From Takakia lepidozioides (taxonomy: Eukaryota; Streptophyta; Takakiopsida; Takakiales; Takakiaceae), in the NCBI GenBank assembly GCA_030704615.1, contig CM060731.1, positions 63,964,756-64,028,755 on the forward strand: a stretch of 64,000 bases of DNA, in the 5' to 3' direction. Each line of letters begins with the position of its first letter. Within the stretch, counting starts at the first letter, position 1. The notes below the pieces were generated by a model. That model made no database searches. It was not told where the DNA came from and was given only the letters and a program-made list of their open reading frames with translations. This document shows, piece by piece, positions 43,501 to 58,855 of the stretch. Position numbers and translations under genes: made by a program.

Positions 43501-46500
43501 ACTGGCAATGGACCAATAAGCTAGAGAGATCACAATATCCAACAAGGCCTGTACTACAACAATGACGGACTGAACCCAAATACCCTTTCTGACACATCCG
43601 GTCTCAACATCTCAACAAACACCATAGACCATCCTGTACATGGGAATTTCCTTGTAGAGAACTATAGAATGGCAAACGAGCCACATGATAAACACCTGCT
43701 TTCAATTTTGCAACAATCACAAACCCCTATTCAAAAATTTCCGTGAAATTCACCGTACCAGAAAACCAAGCTTGAGAGTGCAATATCAGACTGCAGTTTG
43801 ACTGACAATTGCCAGTAGGGGAACGGTAGAAAGGAGACCTCAATTTCCGAGTAGGCACTCTGCAGCTTTAAATTGTGCCGGAGAGTTGTATCCTGCTCAC
43901 TTCCTGTTGCTGCCTTCAGCTCATCAGGAGTCCAACTCCATGGCCTGACAAAAAGGTGACCCTTGGGACATAAGCCAGACCATATAGCACGGTGATGCAA
44001 TTGAATCTCTATCTCCTTGATGAACAGAACCACAGACAGGGACTAATTGACTTAAACCATACCTTTCCGGCGGTACAAGAACATCCACTACCGAGCCCTC
44101 CAGCTGACAGCTCACATCAAGATCACGTCCTTCTAGTGATGAAAAGACTGAGACTGTGCTTGTCTCCCTGACATAAGTGGCCAAACCCTCTTTCCCATCA
44201 ATAGCAACTGTACATGCTTCTGTCTCCACAGACACTATGCTAGGCACATCACTGCCAGCCAACTCCTCCCCAGCAACCAGTGCATCAATCGGCGAAGACT
44301 GAGAACATGAGCGCCACCTGTAAAAATGTCCCCCAGCTTTTCAAAGTTGTGAAAATAAATGTATTTCTCAGCAGTGACATTGTTACATTACGTGTTTGCT
44401 AAGATCGAGCTACCAATATTGCACTCAGTCATACACTATAGATTGTCAAAGGCAACACTCAGTAAAAAGTTTATGAACTGCTGAAGATCTATGCACAAGA
44501 GTCATCCCTTCCTTCAACCTTCCCGTCATCTGCCACCAATATCAAGTGCAGACATATTCAAAGCTACCTGTTTGCCTCAGATGCAGGCAGCCCACTTGAC
44601 TCACATGCCACATGGCCATTGCCTTCCCCATCATCATACTGCCCTGATATTAGTCGTCGGTCAAGATCAGCCACGTCCAGCTACATTCCACACAACCACT
44701 GTAAATGCATATACAGTCCAAATTGGCTTTTCTATTTGTAAATTATAATTGACACAAGCGACATGCACATCGCTACAATTAGCATAACTGTTTTGAACGT
44801 CCACCTAACACAAAGACAGCCAGGTTACTAGTACAAAACAAAGGACACAAAAGTAAGAGCAAGAGTACACTACATCATGCCTTCCTGTCCATTATGCATA
44901 TACGATGCAGGCAAATAAATGGCAAGAAAGTCACCTAAATATCACATTATACACAAAGATTCATTACTTAATTCATTGGATACTCTGCATATATTTGACA
45001 GACTTCAGTCCTACAAAGATTAATGGATTCCTAAAGAAGAGTAACATGAGGGGAGTCTATTCCACACCTCGGAAGTAGCCACGTAGTGGTACAGAGCACT
45101 CTACAAGCCCAGACCAAACAAATCTGACTGTCAGAATCATATAAATGTTCATTAGTCCTGTTCAGCCTAGCAGCGTCAGACTGCCACAATCACTTATCCA
45201 CAAGTAATACAGCAAGATCTTAAGACAAAAAGAAGGTTGGATATTATCACAGATGCCACATGCACAAGCATCAGCCCTTCACTGGAAAACTGCATGTATA
45301 TTCAATTGAACACTAGGAACTTATATTTTACCTTGCTTGCAGCAGATGGCCACTCAATTCGAGCCTCGATGACAAGCACATATTCTCTAACAAAATTTTT
45401 CATATATTCGAGCAAGTTGTCCAAATATAGACATTCAAGTCAGAGCATAATCCACAACAAAAGAAAGTGTCTACCGACAGACATTTCATTCCACTGGTGG
45501 ATGCCCTGGACATGCTACAGGCTATGTCTTATTGTAATTAGGGGGCAGCCAGCATGACATTACCGTGGGGGTACTATTAAAGTCACCAGCAATTGCAACA
45601 GGTGCGCCACCCCAGTCTTGGGAGAGAGTGTTTGCTCTGTCCAAAAGCACACGAACCTGGAAAAATGTCCAGGAATCCATTAAGATGGTTAGCAACCACA
45701 TTGACTAGAGGCTTCAAATCATACAACACCAACCTTGTTGGGAGTTGGGAGCCATGACCTTAGGGTATCCTTTTTTAATTAGCTAAAACATTTCTTCAAG
45801 CTAGCATAGTACTCCACTTGGAAGTGCATTAATGGGTTTCGAAGCCATAATCAAATTTGCTTATGAGATTGTTCATTCAACACATCCAAAACATCCTGCA
45901 ACTTTTTGAAGTCGGTAGGATGAGCCTCTTGTTGCTCTCTAATTTTGCACATGCACTAAGATCCTATGACTTGCTACCTGGCCAAGCTTGATGTCACCAC
46001 GTTTGGGGTTAAAGAGCACATGAATGTTGCCCACCACCACACATTTGTTTGCACTGTTCCATTGCAACGAGAGACACTCAGTTATAGTTTTTCCATCTGG
46101 ATCCACATATCATTATTACTCTCCTTCAACGACTTGATGATGGGTTATATATAATAATATGACTCTACATTCCCATTATGGAATGATCTGCTTCACCCAC
46201 ATCCGCTGTGCAACATGTAAAGTTTCTGCCAATTGCTATACATTCCCGTCCCAAAATTGGTTTTCTGCAATTCAGGCTACAGACTATCTGAGTGCATGGA
46301 TAAACATGCTGAGGTGATGGAACAGTAACAGGAAGATCTTTGAAGACTTCATGAAAACAAACCCAGGAAACCTCGCACCTGACATAACTTCCTGAAAAGT
46401 TAAAAAACAATGTCTTCTTATCATTTTCAAGGAATTTAACAGCTCACCAATCAGAACCATACATCTATGTCTCAAAGTAAGGGAATTCAGTTCTAAGCAA

Positions 46501-49500
46501 GTTCAAACAAGTAACACCTTCACAAAGGATTGAGCGAGGCTCACTGGTACCCAGATTTTTCTGGTTGTATCTCCTCATGTTCGTTTGACTTGCAATTCCC
46601 ATTTGTGCTCTGAGAAAATGCACGGCACAAGCGTTGGCAAACCAAGAATGTTCGGGACGGAAAAGTTGGGAGATGGAGTAATTACAAAATCCTACTGCTT
46701 CACCATGAAAGGCTCTCATTACAGACTACAATAGCACACACAACACCCTGGAAAGACGCCAAGCATCACCTGTAAAACACACAGCTGTGCGACATTGTCA
46801 CGAAGGTCAAGCTCCCTGAACTCTATACTCTCCTCTTGAAGAAGCTTGAATCTGAGACCACAATAACAAAGATCAGATCTTGTCTGCTTACCCCTCTAAT
46901 TGGCCAAACATTGGAAGACTCAACACAGTGTACTAAAGGAGAAGACCAGGACAGAATCTGGGTTGAGAGAGCAAGCAGTCCTGGTATAGTAAAAGACAAA
47001 ATCATTGCAAGCTAAGCCTTAGGTGTACATAAAGTCTTGGATGGCTGCTTCTTGGCCCCAGGGTATGTATGGCCCTATGGGGTGGCATTAAGCCTAAGAC
47101 ATGTTGTATCCAACTGAGATTGAGATTCACCGAACCTTCTTTGTCTCCAGAAAATAGCACATCCATCATTTGCCTTGCCTGTGCGGCCCTGTGCATAGAT
47201 AGCCCAATAAATTATCGCTCAGATGAGGGTCATTCAATTTCTCTCGGCTTGGCATCAGTGAACTCCTCATGCTGCTACTCTCTCTCTGCAAAACACTATG
47301 ATCTAGAACATCTTTAACACTTCCATCTGACTGCAACGGCATACGAAATTGCTTCCTGCCACTTTGGATAGTTGTAATCACCACAAAGTTCATCCAGCAG
47401 AAAGGGCACAGCTACAAGATCATTTAGCCTCCTACAAGTTTGTCGACTTTTTGCCAACCCCTCCACCCCCCTAACCATAAACTGGAGAAATGTTTGCACC
47501 AATAGGAAAGACACTTGGTCAAGCAGTTTGATCCTCAACTGCACAAGGATCTAAGAATGATTGGTGGATGGAATATGTAGAGGCCTGAATACCGATGCAA
47601 TGAGGCACACACCTTGTACACACCCGTGTAACCTCTTTTTTGCAGTTCCTCATTTAAGTCATCAAACCGATCCACCTCCTGCTTGTGACAAGAGTGGGGG
47701 AGTTGGTTGGATAGCCTTGATACTGCAAGAGGACTACATGATATTCTGATAGGAGCAATGCCAACCCATCAAATAGATTCTACATCACAATTCAACCCTC
47801 TATCATGTAGCTGGTCAGAGTTGGACAGTAGACAAAAATTGTGTGATGTTAAAAGCCAGACTGAATTGATTAGCATGCAATCATAATTTCATACCCTTCC
47901 ACACTCTCATCTTTATACCCTTCCACACTATTCAAGATGAGACAAAAACTGAGAAAATATCCTTGAAACCTTTCAGAAGCATTGTCTACTAAGCTTCAGA
48001 TAAGAGCACAAGCCCACAACCGTGAAAGCCCCTTGTGCACTTGGCCATTGTCTCAAAATTATTGCATGCTACATGTCAAATAGTATAACTTCATGCCTGA
48101 AGAAAACGTAAACCTTGACCCAGCTTGAGACCTTGTGTAAATCTCAGCATCTTGCAAATAGTAGAGTAAACCATTTATGAGGTTAAAAAGAAACAAGTAT
48201 ATAGTATATACATTATAAACGGATCATGTGTACACTTGAGTAACACTAGGATCACTGGCATCATTTGCAAAAGTGTAGTGAATATTGTGCAGAGCAGTCT
48301 AAGGAAGTGGTCCTGTCTGTGTGGAGTTTGCATCTGGCAACCAACACAAGGTTGTGAGAATTTTACAAATACAGTGAGCACTAACAAACTGATAGAAGAA
48401 TAAAGTTCAGCCTCCGGTTTGATAGCGGACAGCTCACTTGTAAACACAAGATGTCTGGAGACCAGAGGTTAATCTCCTGCAGAAGCTTCCACTTGCGAGT
48501 GCCCCACTTCATAAAGTGTGAGGGGATGTGATAGTACAGTTCCCGCCAATGCTGTCGAACATTGTCCACCGCCAGAATGTTGTAGGACACTAGTATAAAT
48601 TTCTCTGGAGGCACCAACGAACCAACATGTCAAAGTCAGCACTTCAAAACATATTTTAATATAAGCTCAATTTGATACACAGAATGTCACATTCCAGAGA
48701 ATGTCAGACTCACTACTTGTTTCATCACCCGGGCAGCTTCCATTAAGATTACTACCGGAGCTGAAGACCTTTCAGAGGTAAGAATTTGCAGGTCAAAAAG
48801 GCCCAGAACCCCTAAAGCCAACTATGTGAGGTGAACAAGCATCCTGGCTAACAGTCTTTACACATAGCAGCAAAGATCATCAACTCTCCTTTACTCTTAA
48901 GACACCAAGACTGGTACAGTGGTTCAAATAACTTGAATTCGCAGCAGAATCCAAAGTGACATCTCATAGAAACGGTTTTGAAGCATCTTCCCACCATGAG
49001 CTAAAGAAGGTTTCTGGACTGCATGGAGCCAGTAACGGTACTCATCGGAGCTTACACGTCGCCTCACTGCCCTCTCCCCTCCCCGATTACTATGGCACCA
49101 TCTGTGATTACCCCCACCCGTCCACCCCCTCCATGATGATTGAGTTAATCATGCCCCAGGCGGAATAATTGCAAATACTGACTGGGTTTCAACGAAAGTT
49201 TCATAAATTGACTGCGTTGAGAAAGCAAATCCCTGGCGATCTGTCGCAATTCTGGACTGGTAGACTTGTGTAAACCTCTTTAGCATGGAGAATTCACTAC
49301 TGGCATGGATGATCACAGTCTACAGATGTACACGTGGTAGCCTAATCACCACTATAGAGCAGGACACGCATAGAACACTAAGCGAGTGAGGTACAAAGAT
49401 TCTAGAAGTGAACACAGTCCTAGCATCTAAAGCACGCAACACTGACCTTCCTCCGTTTCTGGACGAGCCCCCGCGCCCATTACTCGGCCTCTTAACCAGA

Positions 49501-49817
49501 GGACGCTCGGGAGGGGCACCACTTGTGTTGGTTCCAGCCATGCTCTTGAATCTCTCTAGATTGCCAATCGTCTTACTTGACTGCATCCCCAACAAGCTCG
49601 AAGGGCCCTTCTCATAGGTGCTACTTTTACACAAGGGCTCTCCATTACATGCCCTCCAATTTGAGGCCGGCAAGACAAGCAAAGAAGAGATTTGCGAGAG
49701 CGAAAATGGGGCGGGCGTGAGCAACCGGGCGAGAGAAGGCATAGGGGCCTGCTCCATGCGCTGCCCCCTAAACCCCGGAGCTGGAATCTCAAGAGGCGCT
49801 GTGCAATAAATGCCCAC
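37548..49817 (-). CDS. CCR4-like endonuclease/exonuclease/phosphatase-fold deadenylase, 15 exons
   Basis: Exons on the - strand: 49817-49447, 49101-48995, 48604-48438, 47678-47613, 47188-47136, 46851-46770, 46076-45978, 45656-45564, 45100-45068, 44680-44568, 44317-44063, 43944-43839, 43407-43322, 43031-42947 and 37673-37548. All junctions have GT-AG ends and phases add up to 613 codons. The catalytic set is complete: Asn in SYNILA (exon 3), Glu in EVDRF (exon 4), Asp and Asn in AGDFNST (exon 8), and Asp and His in GSDHLA (last exon). These match the plant CCR4 homologue 5/6 type, which removes poly(A) tails from mRNA. Exon 1 encodes a long, Ser/Arg-rich and probably disordered N-terminus; its ATG is inferred. 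Exon 7's acceptor is the weakest call. The last exon is separated by a 5.3 kb intron filled by LINE sequence. The gene is divergent from the PPR gene and convergent with GSTT. Confidence 0.88.
38030..42475 (-). mobile_element. LINE (non-LTR retrotransposon), inactive, in CCR4 last intron
   Basis: Reading on the - strand, an N-terminal ORF (42430-41180) has a short unfamiliar region, a tandem peptide repeat, and then an APE-type endonuclease (RLATFNFSGL, CAGQETWE, VGCVYMPTEG, and GDFNARVGKG at about 41130). RT follows in pieces: WRQGVIVNLYKKDD and NYRGITLLNAVGK (39518-40015), AQGCTLSPLLFNVFIN (39420-39653) and FADDFAG (39207-39413). The C-terminal zinc knuckle is ECNCPLCGQ...H...C at about 38440. 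Multiple frameshifts and stops break it. The 3' end at about 38030-38060 runs into a CT-rich tail instead of poly(A). The 5' end looks truncated. Confidence 0.85.
41690..42120 (-). repeat. Tandem peptide repeat in the LINE N-terminal ORF
   Basis: About three units of 138-141 bases encode a 46-47 residue motif, EGFGTLNGLPILKVYTRR followed by a variable part and a PKCAEP core. The marker gtaccaaatccttca occurs at 41775, 41913 and 42054. The repeats lie just N-terminal of the endonuclease and stay in frame with each other. Confidence 0.8.
42480..42930 (-). mobile_element. 5'-truncated second LINE copy (3' end only)
   Basis: Homologous to 38030-38580 of the fuller LINE: EVRQKTSLNLFPV, the MDDLKGLPTLG block, the GECNCPFCGQ zinc knuckle and the LEAEPKAQALL block are shared. 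It ends in a (CT)n tail at about 42480-42500 and again lies next to a CT-rich tract (42920-42945) that follows the 5' splice site of the CCR4 last intron. The fuller LINE follows directly downstream in the same orientation. Confidence 0.8.
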
Positions 49818-50466
49818 ATTTAGAACTTTACTTGCCCCCTCTACACTCTACACTCCATCCATTCTTTATTTGGACCTTCAACAATCGGCCTCCAACTCCT
49901 CTCCCAAATGTGCTTACAGTATCCTTTCAATTCTATAAACATCTTACCGCCCACAAATTATAGCGGTATCGGCCCAACCTTTCTAATTCCAATCGTCTCT
50001 CTCTCATCAAGGCGTTGATGTTTGAAGAGCTGTAATGGTTGAAGCCTGGGTTGTATGAGGCGGTGGTTGAAGCTCTGCCTGCTGAGCTGCACACCGGTGG
50101 TTTGCGCAGAGAGATATGAGATATCCGGACTTGAAACATAAGAGTTCGAAGGATATTTTATGGATAGAGGGTCAGTCGAACCTCCCTCGGGTGAAGGCAG
50201 AGCTGGTTGCTATGACACAAGTTCAAGCACAACCTAGTGATGGTTCTCAATTCGGCGTACACCTTGAGCATCCAGGCCAAGCAAACACCAGGTATTGTTG
50301 ATGCTGATGATATAGAGGGCTTAATGTCATACAGATTGGAACTGTTAAGTCTCTTTTGAAAGTCGACTACTTTAGTCATTCTGTAACAACGGGTTGTCCT
50401 CATACAGCCATCTTTCTGTGAAGTAACTAGAGCTTCAAGTGTTTTGTGTGCATCTGCGCTTACTAG
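49818..50466. other. Divergent intergenic region, CCR4-like / PPR
   Basis: About 650 bases between the divergent gene starts. No extra gene is evident. Because the PPR frame has no early ATG, part of this region (for example around 50100-50460) may contain a 5' exon of that gene, but I could not identify one with confidence. Confidence 0.4.
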
Positions 50467-52137
50467 TTGGCAGCTAAGAATGGCCAGTCACGCAGGGTGG
50501 AAGAATTGAGACACGCACAATGTTCTGTTGGGCATCAGACTGGCAGCAGGAGTAGCACTTCAACCATCATCACTGCTTTTGGAAGACGCCCAAGAGAGGG
50601 AAAAAACAAGAGCTCTCCTTGTGTTCATTGGGATGTGAGGACACTATGTGAGAAGGGACGACTGAAACAAGCGCTGCTGATCTTGCAGCAACCAGGCATT
50701 CGGCCAGCCAGCAATACTTATGTCTGTCTCTTGCAGGGGTGCATCAACTTGAAAGCCCTGGCAGAGGGAAAGCAGGTTCATGCCCACATTATCCAAAGTG
50801 GATTCAAGCCAAATGTTTTTCTTGTCAACACCATTATCAGTATGTATGCCAAGTGTGGCAGTATCACGGATGCACGCCAAGTGTTTGACAAAATGTCTGA
50901 ACGAAATATGTTTACTTGGACTGTGATGATGGCAGGCTATGCCAAGCACGGCCATGCTGAGGATGCTTTCAAAATCTATGATCAATTGCAACAGGAAGGG
51001 GTGATGCTTGACAGGGTCACTTTTACTACTGTTCTGAACGCCTGCGCCAGCCTTGGAGCCCTAGAAAAAGGTAAGGAGGTTCATACTGATATTGGCAAGA
51101 GTGGAATTGTGCCAGACATCATTCTGGAGAATACCCTTGTCGACATGTATGCCAAATGTGGGAGCATAGACGATGCGCGTGAAGTATTCAAGCATATGGC
51201 TAAACGAGATGTGATCTCATGGAACACGATGATTGCAGGATGTGCCCAACATGGGCGAGCTAGGGAAGTCCTCCAACTTTTTGAACAATTACGACAAGAA
51301 GGTTTGAAGCCTGATAGTATCACCTTCATTTCTGTACTCTCTGTATGTAGCCATTCAGGCCTACTTGATGAAGGTCGTCACTACTTCAATTCCATTATTC
51401 GAGATCATAGCCTCACACCTACAGTGGAGCATGTTGGTTGCATGGTGGACCTTCTTGGCCGTGCGGGGTGTCTCCATGAGGCAGTGGACTTCATTAAAAA
51501 AATGCCATTTCAACCTAGTGTTGTTGCAGCATGGAAGGCTTTGCTCGGTGCCTGTAAAGTTCACGGTGATGTGCAGCTAGCAGAACGTGTGGCAAAATGC
51601 GTTCTTGAGTTGGATCCACAGAACACTGCAGCTTTTGTGCTGCTATCAAATATCTATGCTGCAGCTGGGAGGTGGGATGATAAAGCAAAGGTGAGAAAAA
51701 TGATGGATATCAGGGGGGTGAAAAAGGAGGCAGGGCGCAGCTGCATTGAGGTCAACAACCAGGTGCATGGGTTTGTGGTCGAAGATAAATTGCACCCACA
51801 AATTAAGGAAATCCATGCTGAGTTGCGGAAATTATCTGGGCAGATGAAGGAGGCAGGGTATGTCCCTGACACTCGGTGCGTATTGCTAGATGTCAAGAAC
51901 GAGCAGAAGGAATTTTCCCTTTCCTACCACAGCGAGAAGTTGGCCATTGGTTTTGGCCTTATTAGCACGGCCCCAGGGACACCCATTCGTGTCATCAAGA
52001 ATCTTCGGGTCTGCGATGACTGCCACACTGCCACCAAGCTCATCTCAAAGATTGCTGGGCGGGAAATTGTTCTACGTGATACCAACCGATTTCACCACTT
52101 TAAAGATGGGGTTTGTTCGTGTGGGGATTATTGGTGA
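50467..52137 (+). CDS. DYW-type PPR protein (organellar RNA editing), 5' end uncertain
   Basis: A single open frame of 556 codons. It has about four to five PLS-class pentatricopeptide units (about residues 60-300, for example NTYVCLLQGCINLKALAEG, NTIISMYAKCGS, NTLVDMYAKCGS). E and E+ motifs follow (about 330-460; WKALLGACKVHGD, AGRSCIEV), and then a complete DYW deaminase-like domain: HSEKLA (H-x-E zinc/catalytic site), CDDCHTATK, and the terminal CSCGDYW. Proteins of this type bind an organellar transcript 5' of a target C and convert it to U. The repeat count is low for this class. The frame is open from a stop at 50464, and the first in-frame ATG is near 50839, inside the repeats, so an upstream exon or a non-ATG start must be involved. 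No lesion is seen in the frame. The dead modules at 13.1-14.6 and 29.9-32.6 kb are related to its repeats. Confidence 0.85.
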   Translation: MAAKNGQSRRVEELRHAQCSVGHQTGSRSSTSTIITAFGRRPREGKNKSSPCVHWDVRTLCEKGRLKQALLILQQPGIRPASNTYVCLLQGCINLKALAEGKQVHAHIIQSGFKPNVFLVNTIISMYAKCGSITDARQVFDKMSERNMFTWTVMMAGYAKHGHAEDAFKIYDQLQQEGVMLDRVTFTTVLNACASLGALEKGKEVHTDIGKSGIVPDIILENTLVDMYAKCGSIDDAREVFKHMAKRDVISWNTMIAGCAQHGRAREVLQLFEQLRQEGLKPDSITFISVLSVCSHSGLLDEGRHYFNSIIRDHSLTPTVEHVGCMVDLLGRAGCLHEAVDFIKKMPFQPSVVAAWKALLGACKVHGDVQLAERVAKCVLELDPQNTAAFVLLSNIYAAAGRWDDKAKVRKMMDIRGVKKEAGRSCIEVNNQVHGFVVEDKLHPQIKEIHAELRKLSGQMKEAGYVPDTRCVLLDVKNEQKEFSLSYHSEKLAIGFGLISTAPGTPIRVIKNLRVCDDCHTATKLISKIAGREIVLRDTNRFHHFKDGVCSCGDYW

Positions 52138-53829
52138 AGCATCCAACAGGTTTGGAAGGAAGAGTGCGGCTTCAAACGCAAGGGCAGAATTTTGTTCGGT
52201 GCAGTCAAAGTGTGTAAGCAAAGGTGAAGTTGAAAGAGGGAGTTGGTTTCAACAACTGTGAGTGTCAGTTACATTGTCAGCTCAGTTCAGTGAAGATTGT
52301 AAGATGACTCGGTAATGACCTGACAGCAAGGAAGCAGTCCATTACTCTGGGCAGCCAAAGCAGGGAACAACAATTGGTGGAGCTACTTCTGGAGGCGGGT
52401 AAGTTCGATCAGTTTTCTTCTTTTCCAATAAATAGTCTGGTGGAGTGCATTGGCTGTAGCGCTTCTTCACCAGATAGGCTCATTTTTTATTGGGTTCTGA
52501 TGAATGTGCTTAAACTGACTTTGCTCTGCTGAACAACCCCAAACATTGTCTGTAATGCGTCAATTTTACAGTCATAATTACGGTTTTAATTCACTACTCT
52601 CACTAAAACTAAGTGTTTCCCTATGTGATGAGGGCAGGTCGCAATCTGACGCTGTGCAACAACCCTGATGAGAGGGCCCTTGATGTGGCAGCCGGTGACA
52701 TCAGATGCATCCTGATTCCTGTGAGAAATCTATGTAACCTCCACTATGTTTGATGATCTTAAAAGTATTTAAATCCTGATATATTGTTGTCAACTTGGGG
52801 TTCTTGAGGATATGGATGCATTTCAATATGTGAAAAGTCAGCAAGAAATGGTCTTTACCCTAGCAAGTTTTGAAGGAAAATAAGGGTGGAATCTTGGACT
52901 TTCATATATACTGTCAGGAAGTCCCTTTTCATGAGCTTTGCTGGCATATATTTATGGGTTGCCTTTGGTATGCATATAGAGGCTAACTAACTTTTGCAAG
53001 CTGTATTAGTGCGAATCTTTAATCCCAGCTCTATATAATGCACAGGGGATACTCTGCAGGAATGGTCAACATGCAGCTCTTTGCTCCTCCTTGGATTGAT
53101 GTGTCTATGAAAATCGGGATACCCATGCCGATTATAACTTAACGGTGAGTTTGGAAAGCTATGTTGCTAAAGTCCTTACTCATCTCCCGCAACCTTTGTT
53201 CTCTGCTAGGGCTCCATTGGACAGAGGAGACGCACAGGAAGGATATAAGTTGTGAATTGTTCCTATAGTTTGAGTAGCTGCAAGTAAGAGTATTGACGTT
53301 TGAAATTCTGATCGAGATTAGAGTTGCATGTGAGTGAAATTGTTCTTCTAGAGGGCGTGGCATGTTACTTCCCTCCCTCCTCTGGTTCCTCATCTTCCAG
53401 ACTACCTTCCTGAGTGTCAAGCTCCAAGCTAGAAGAGAGTCAGCTGGCAAGGGCTCAATGAGAGAAGTCCTCCTCATGTTGTAATCAAAGTTCTGTGAAG
53501 TGTTGGAGGGAATGCATCTCAAGATCAGTGTTGAAACTGCACTGAACAAGTTGGTTTGTCTAATGGGTTATTGCGGTCCTCTGTCGATGTTCAATCTGCT
53601 CAATCAATCATTCAAGGAAGTCCCATGCACTGAAGAGCATGATGTGTGAGATTGCATACTTCGTGAGGCGCTGTAGGTTATGAATCAGACCCATCCACAG
53701 TACCATGAATCTGCATGCGGGATCGAATGCTTGAGAGGATTTCATAATTCATCAAGACTCAAACAAACTGAAATTCCAGCACACTGAATTGCAATCTCAG
53801 CTGATACAGGAAGACGTACGTACACGTAC
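52138..53829. other. Intergenic, no gene recognised
   Basis: Several frames of 60-136 codons occur but none has a recognisable domain or splicing pattern. The last exon(s) of the EB1-like gene, encoding its acidic tail, may lie in 53140-53800 but I could not identify them. Confidence 0.4.
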
Positions 53830-55014
53830 TGGAAGAGTTCCTAGCTCTGGGTTTTGGCAGAGGATTTCAATGTCTCGAAGCTTTGGAAAGTAGAAGTCGC
53901 GCTCCTTCTCCAGACTATCCACTGATAGCTTTAGCTCGGTGACCTGCTTCCCGTACGGGTCTTCTTTTTTGGCCTTGTTCTGGGTACACACACCACCCAC
54001 AGATGTGAATATAAGAAACAAATTGACAAGTTGTCTCTTCCTCCCACTAGCACATTTTGTCTATCATCTTGTCCTCTCCCTTGAGATGGCCGGGTTGAGA
54101 TACTAAACCCAATGTGTGAATAAGCAAATCTCAATGTTCTTCTTCTCTCCTCTAGTAACCTGTGCACACACATGTAGTGCTCATCAGTCTGCTTGTGTCC
54201 CTAAGATAATTACCAATGTTTCCAGTATTCGCTGTGTAGAAATAGAGAGAAAAGTGAGGAGTGGATGAAAGAGATTACCTGTTCATTGAGAGCCTGAACT
54301 TGTTTGGGAGGAGATGTAGGTACACTGGAAAGCTTGGTTGCCTTGGTGGTCACTGCAGTCCACCCCAACAGACGTTCAAGTCATTTTTAAGCAGACACAT
54401 CCAATCAGCCTTCCCAGGACTGCCCAAGGATTGCAGGGGCTGGTTCACATAAAAGAAGACCTGAAACTGATGGATACTTTCGACTGAACTAATTTGCATG
54501 AAAAAATGGGAATGCATACTGTTTAAATGAGTGTTCTCAGTTCGTTGAGCTGACGATGAGCCATGACCACCAGGGGTGGCCCTCCATTTGATGAAGCCTT
54601 GGCAGTAGGAACACTGTGATTATTATTTGCGCTCATGAGTGCCTTCTTGTTTGCCTCTTTCCCTCCCTTGCAGGCCTCTCTTCTCTCTGTCCCATTGTCG
54701 CTGCAACTTGCCAGAATGAGGAGGGTGTACAAATACTTGAACTAGCATCCAAAATATGTAAAGAAAGAAGACAGGAGCAGGCCATTTCCCAGAAGCCATG
54801 ACAGAACTATGTGGGTAGCCTGTAACCTACAAGGTTCCCCAACAGAGCACTGAAGAACCCACACATAAGCAACAAAAACAACACAGCAGCAGATGCACTT
54901 ACTTGGGGTTTTGACATGGCCATCGTTGATGGAGTCGCAATAATTCTTCATCCACTGTACAAATTCCAAATTGGCCAATGGCCGGCCCTTCACCAGCTTG
55001 CTCACCTCAATATG
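53830..55014 (-). CDS. EB1: EB1-type microtubule end-binding protein, partial
   Basis: Clear exons on the - strand are 55014-54903, 54352-54279 and 53979-53830; a likely fourth lies around 54720-54540. The first encodes the end of the calponin homology domain ([18 protein letters not shown], then [12 protein letters not shown]), which binds microtubule plus ends. The possible fourth has the basic linker ([15 protein letters not shown]), and 54352-54279 gives more linker ([11 protein letters not shown]). The exon at 53979-53830 is the coiled-coil EBH dimer region ([20 protein letters not shown], then [12 protein letters not shown]). The phase between the first exon and the linker does not fit as read, and I found no exons for the first two thirds of the CH domain in the 600 bases upstream. 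The gene is therefore either truncated or has a distant 5' part. It may be a pseudogene although the recognised exons are clean. Confidence 0.7.
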
Positions 55015-55600
55015 CTGGGCGGGTAATCTAGAACCCACTGCCCAGCGTGGGCAAGGGCAAACTCATGGCTGTCGGAGGTGCCTAGCGCGTGCTTTCGAAA
55101 GTTTTTTGTTCTTGGATACAAAAGGGTAGCAAGCCGTTAGTTCATATCTTTTGGTCTTCCCGGCCAGCTCTATGCTTTCTTCTTCTTTTCTAAATCTCTA
55201 AATCTGGTCTTTTCACACACGCATCTACTTGCTCCATCTCCCTCTTTGGTCTTGGTTAGTTGAAGAAACCGGTGCCACCTTGTCGACCTTTTTATATCCT
55301 CTGGAGTGCAATAGGCAGGAGATCTCACCTGCGAGAGATTGTATGTTCTAAGGAGAAACGTCAGACCAGCAAGGACAGGAGGGAGAGGCCGCAGGGCGGT
55401 GAAGGACGGTGTAAGGAGGCACGAATCGAGCCTATCAAGTGCTGGGCATGTTTTAAGCTGCCCTGCTTAGACACATGTAACCTGGGTGGCAATTGGAACG
55501 TAGACTTGCAGCACAGGATTGACAGGACCAGGAAGTGAGACTGTAGTGTAATTATCAGCAGAGTGTCACTTGTTCTAAGTGCACAAATTGGTAGGGAGCA
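55015..55600. other. No gene recognised
   Basis: The missing N-terminal CH-domain exons of the EB1-like gene were looked for here on the - strand and not seen. No other coding signal is evident. Confidence 0.4.

Positions 55601-58855
<3,255 letters not shown>

Noticed and set aside
49320-49446. Extension of CCR4 exon 1 to the end of its open frame
   Set aside because: The donor at 49446 (AG then gtcagt) gives the phase that fits exon 2 at 49101. The extension beyond it has no family similarity.
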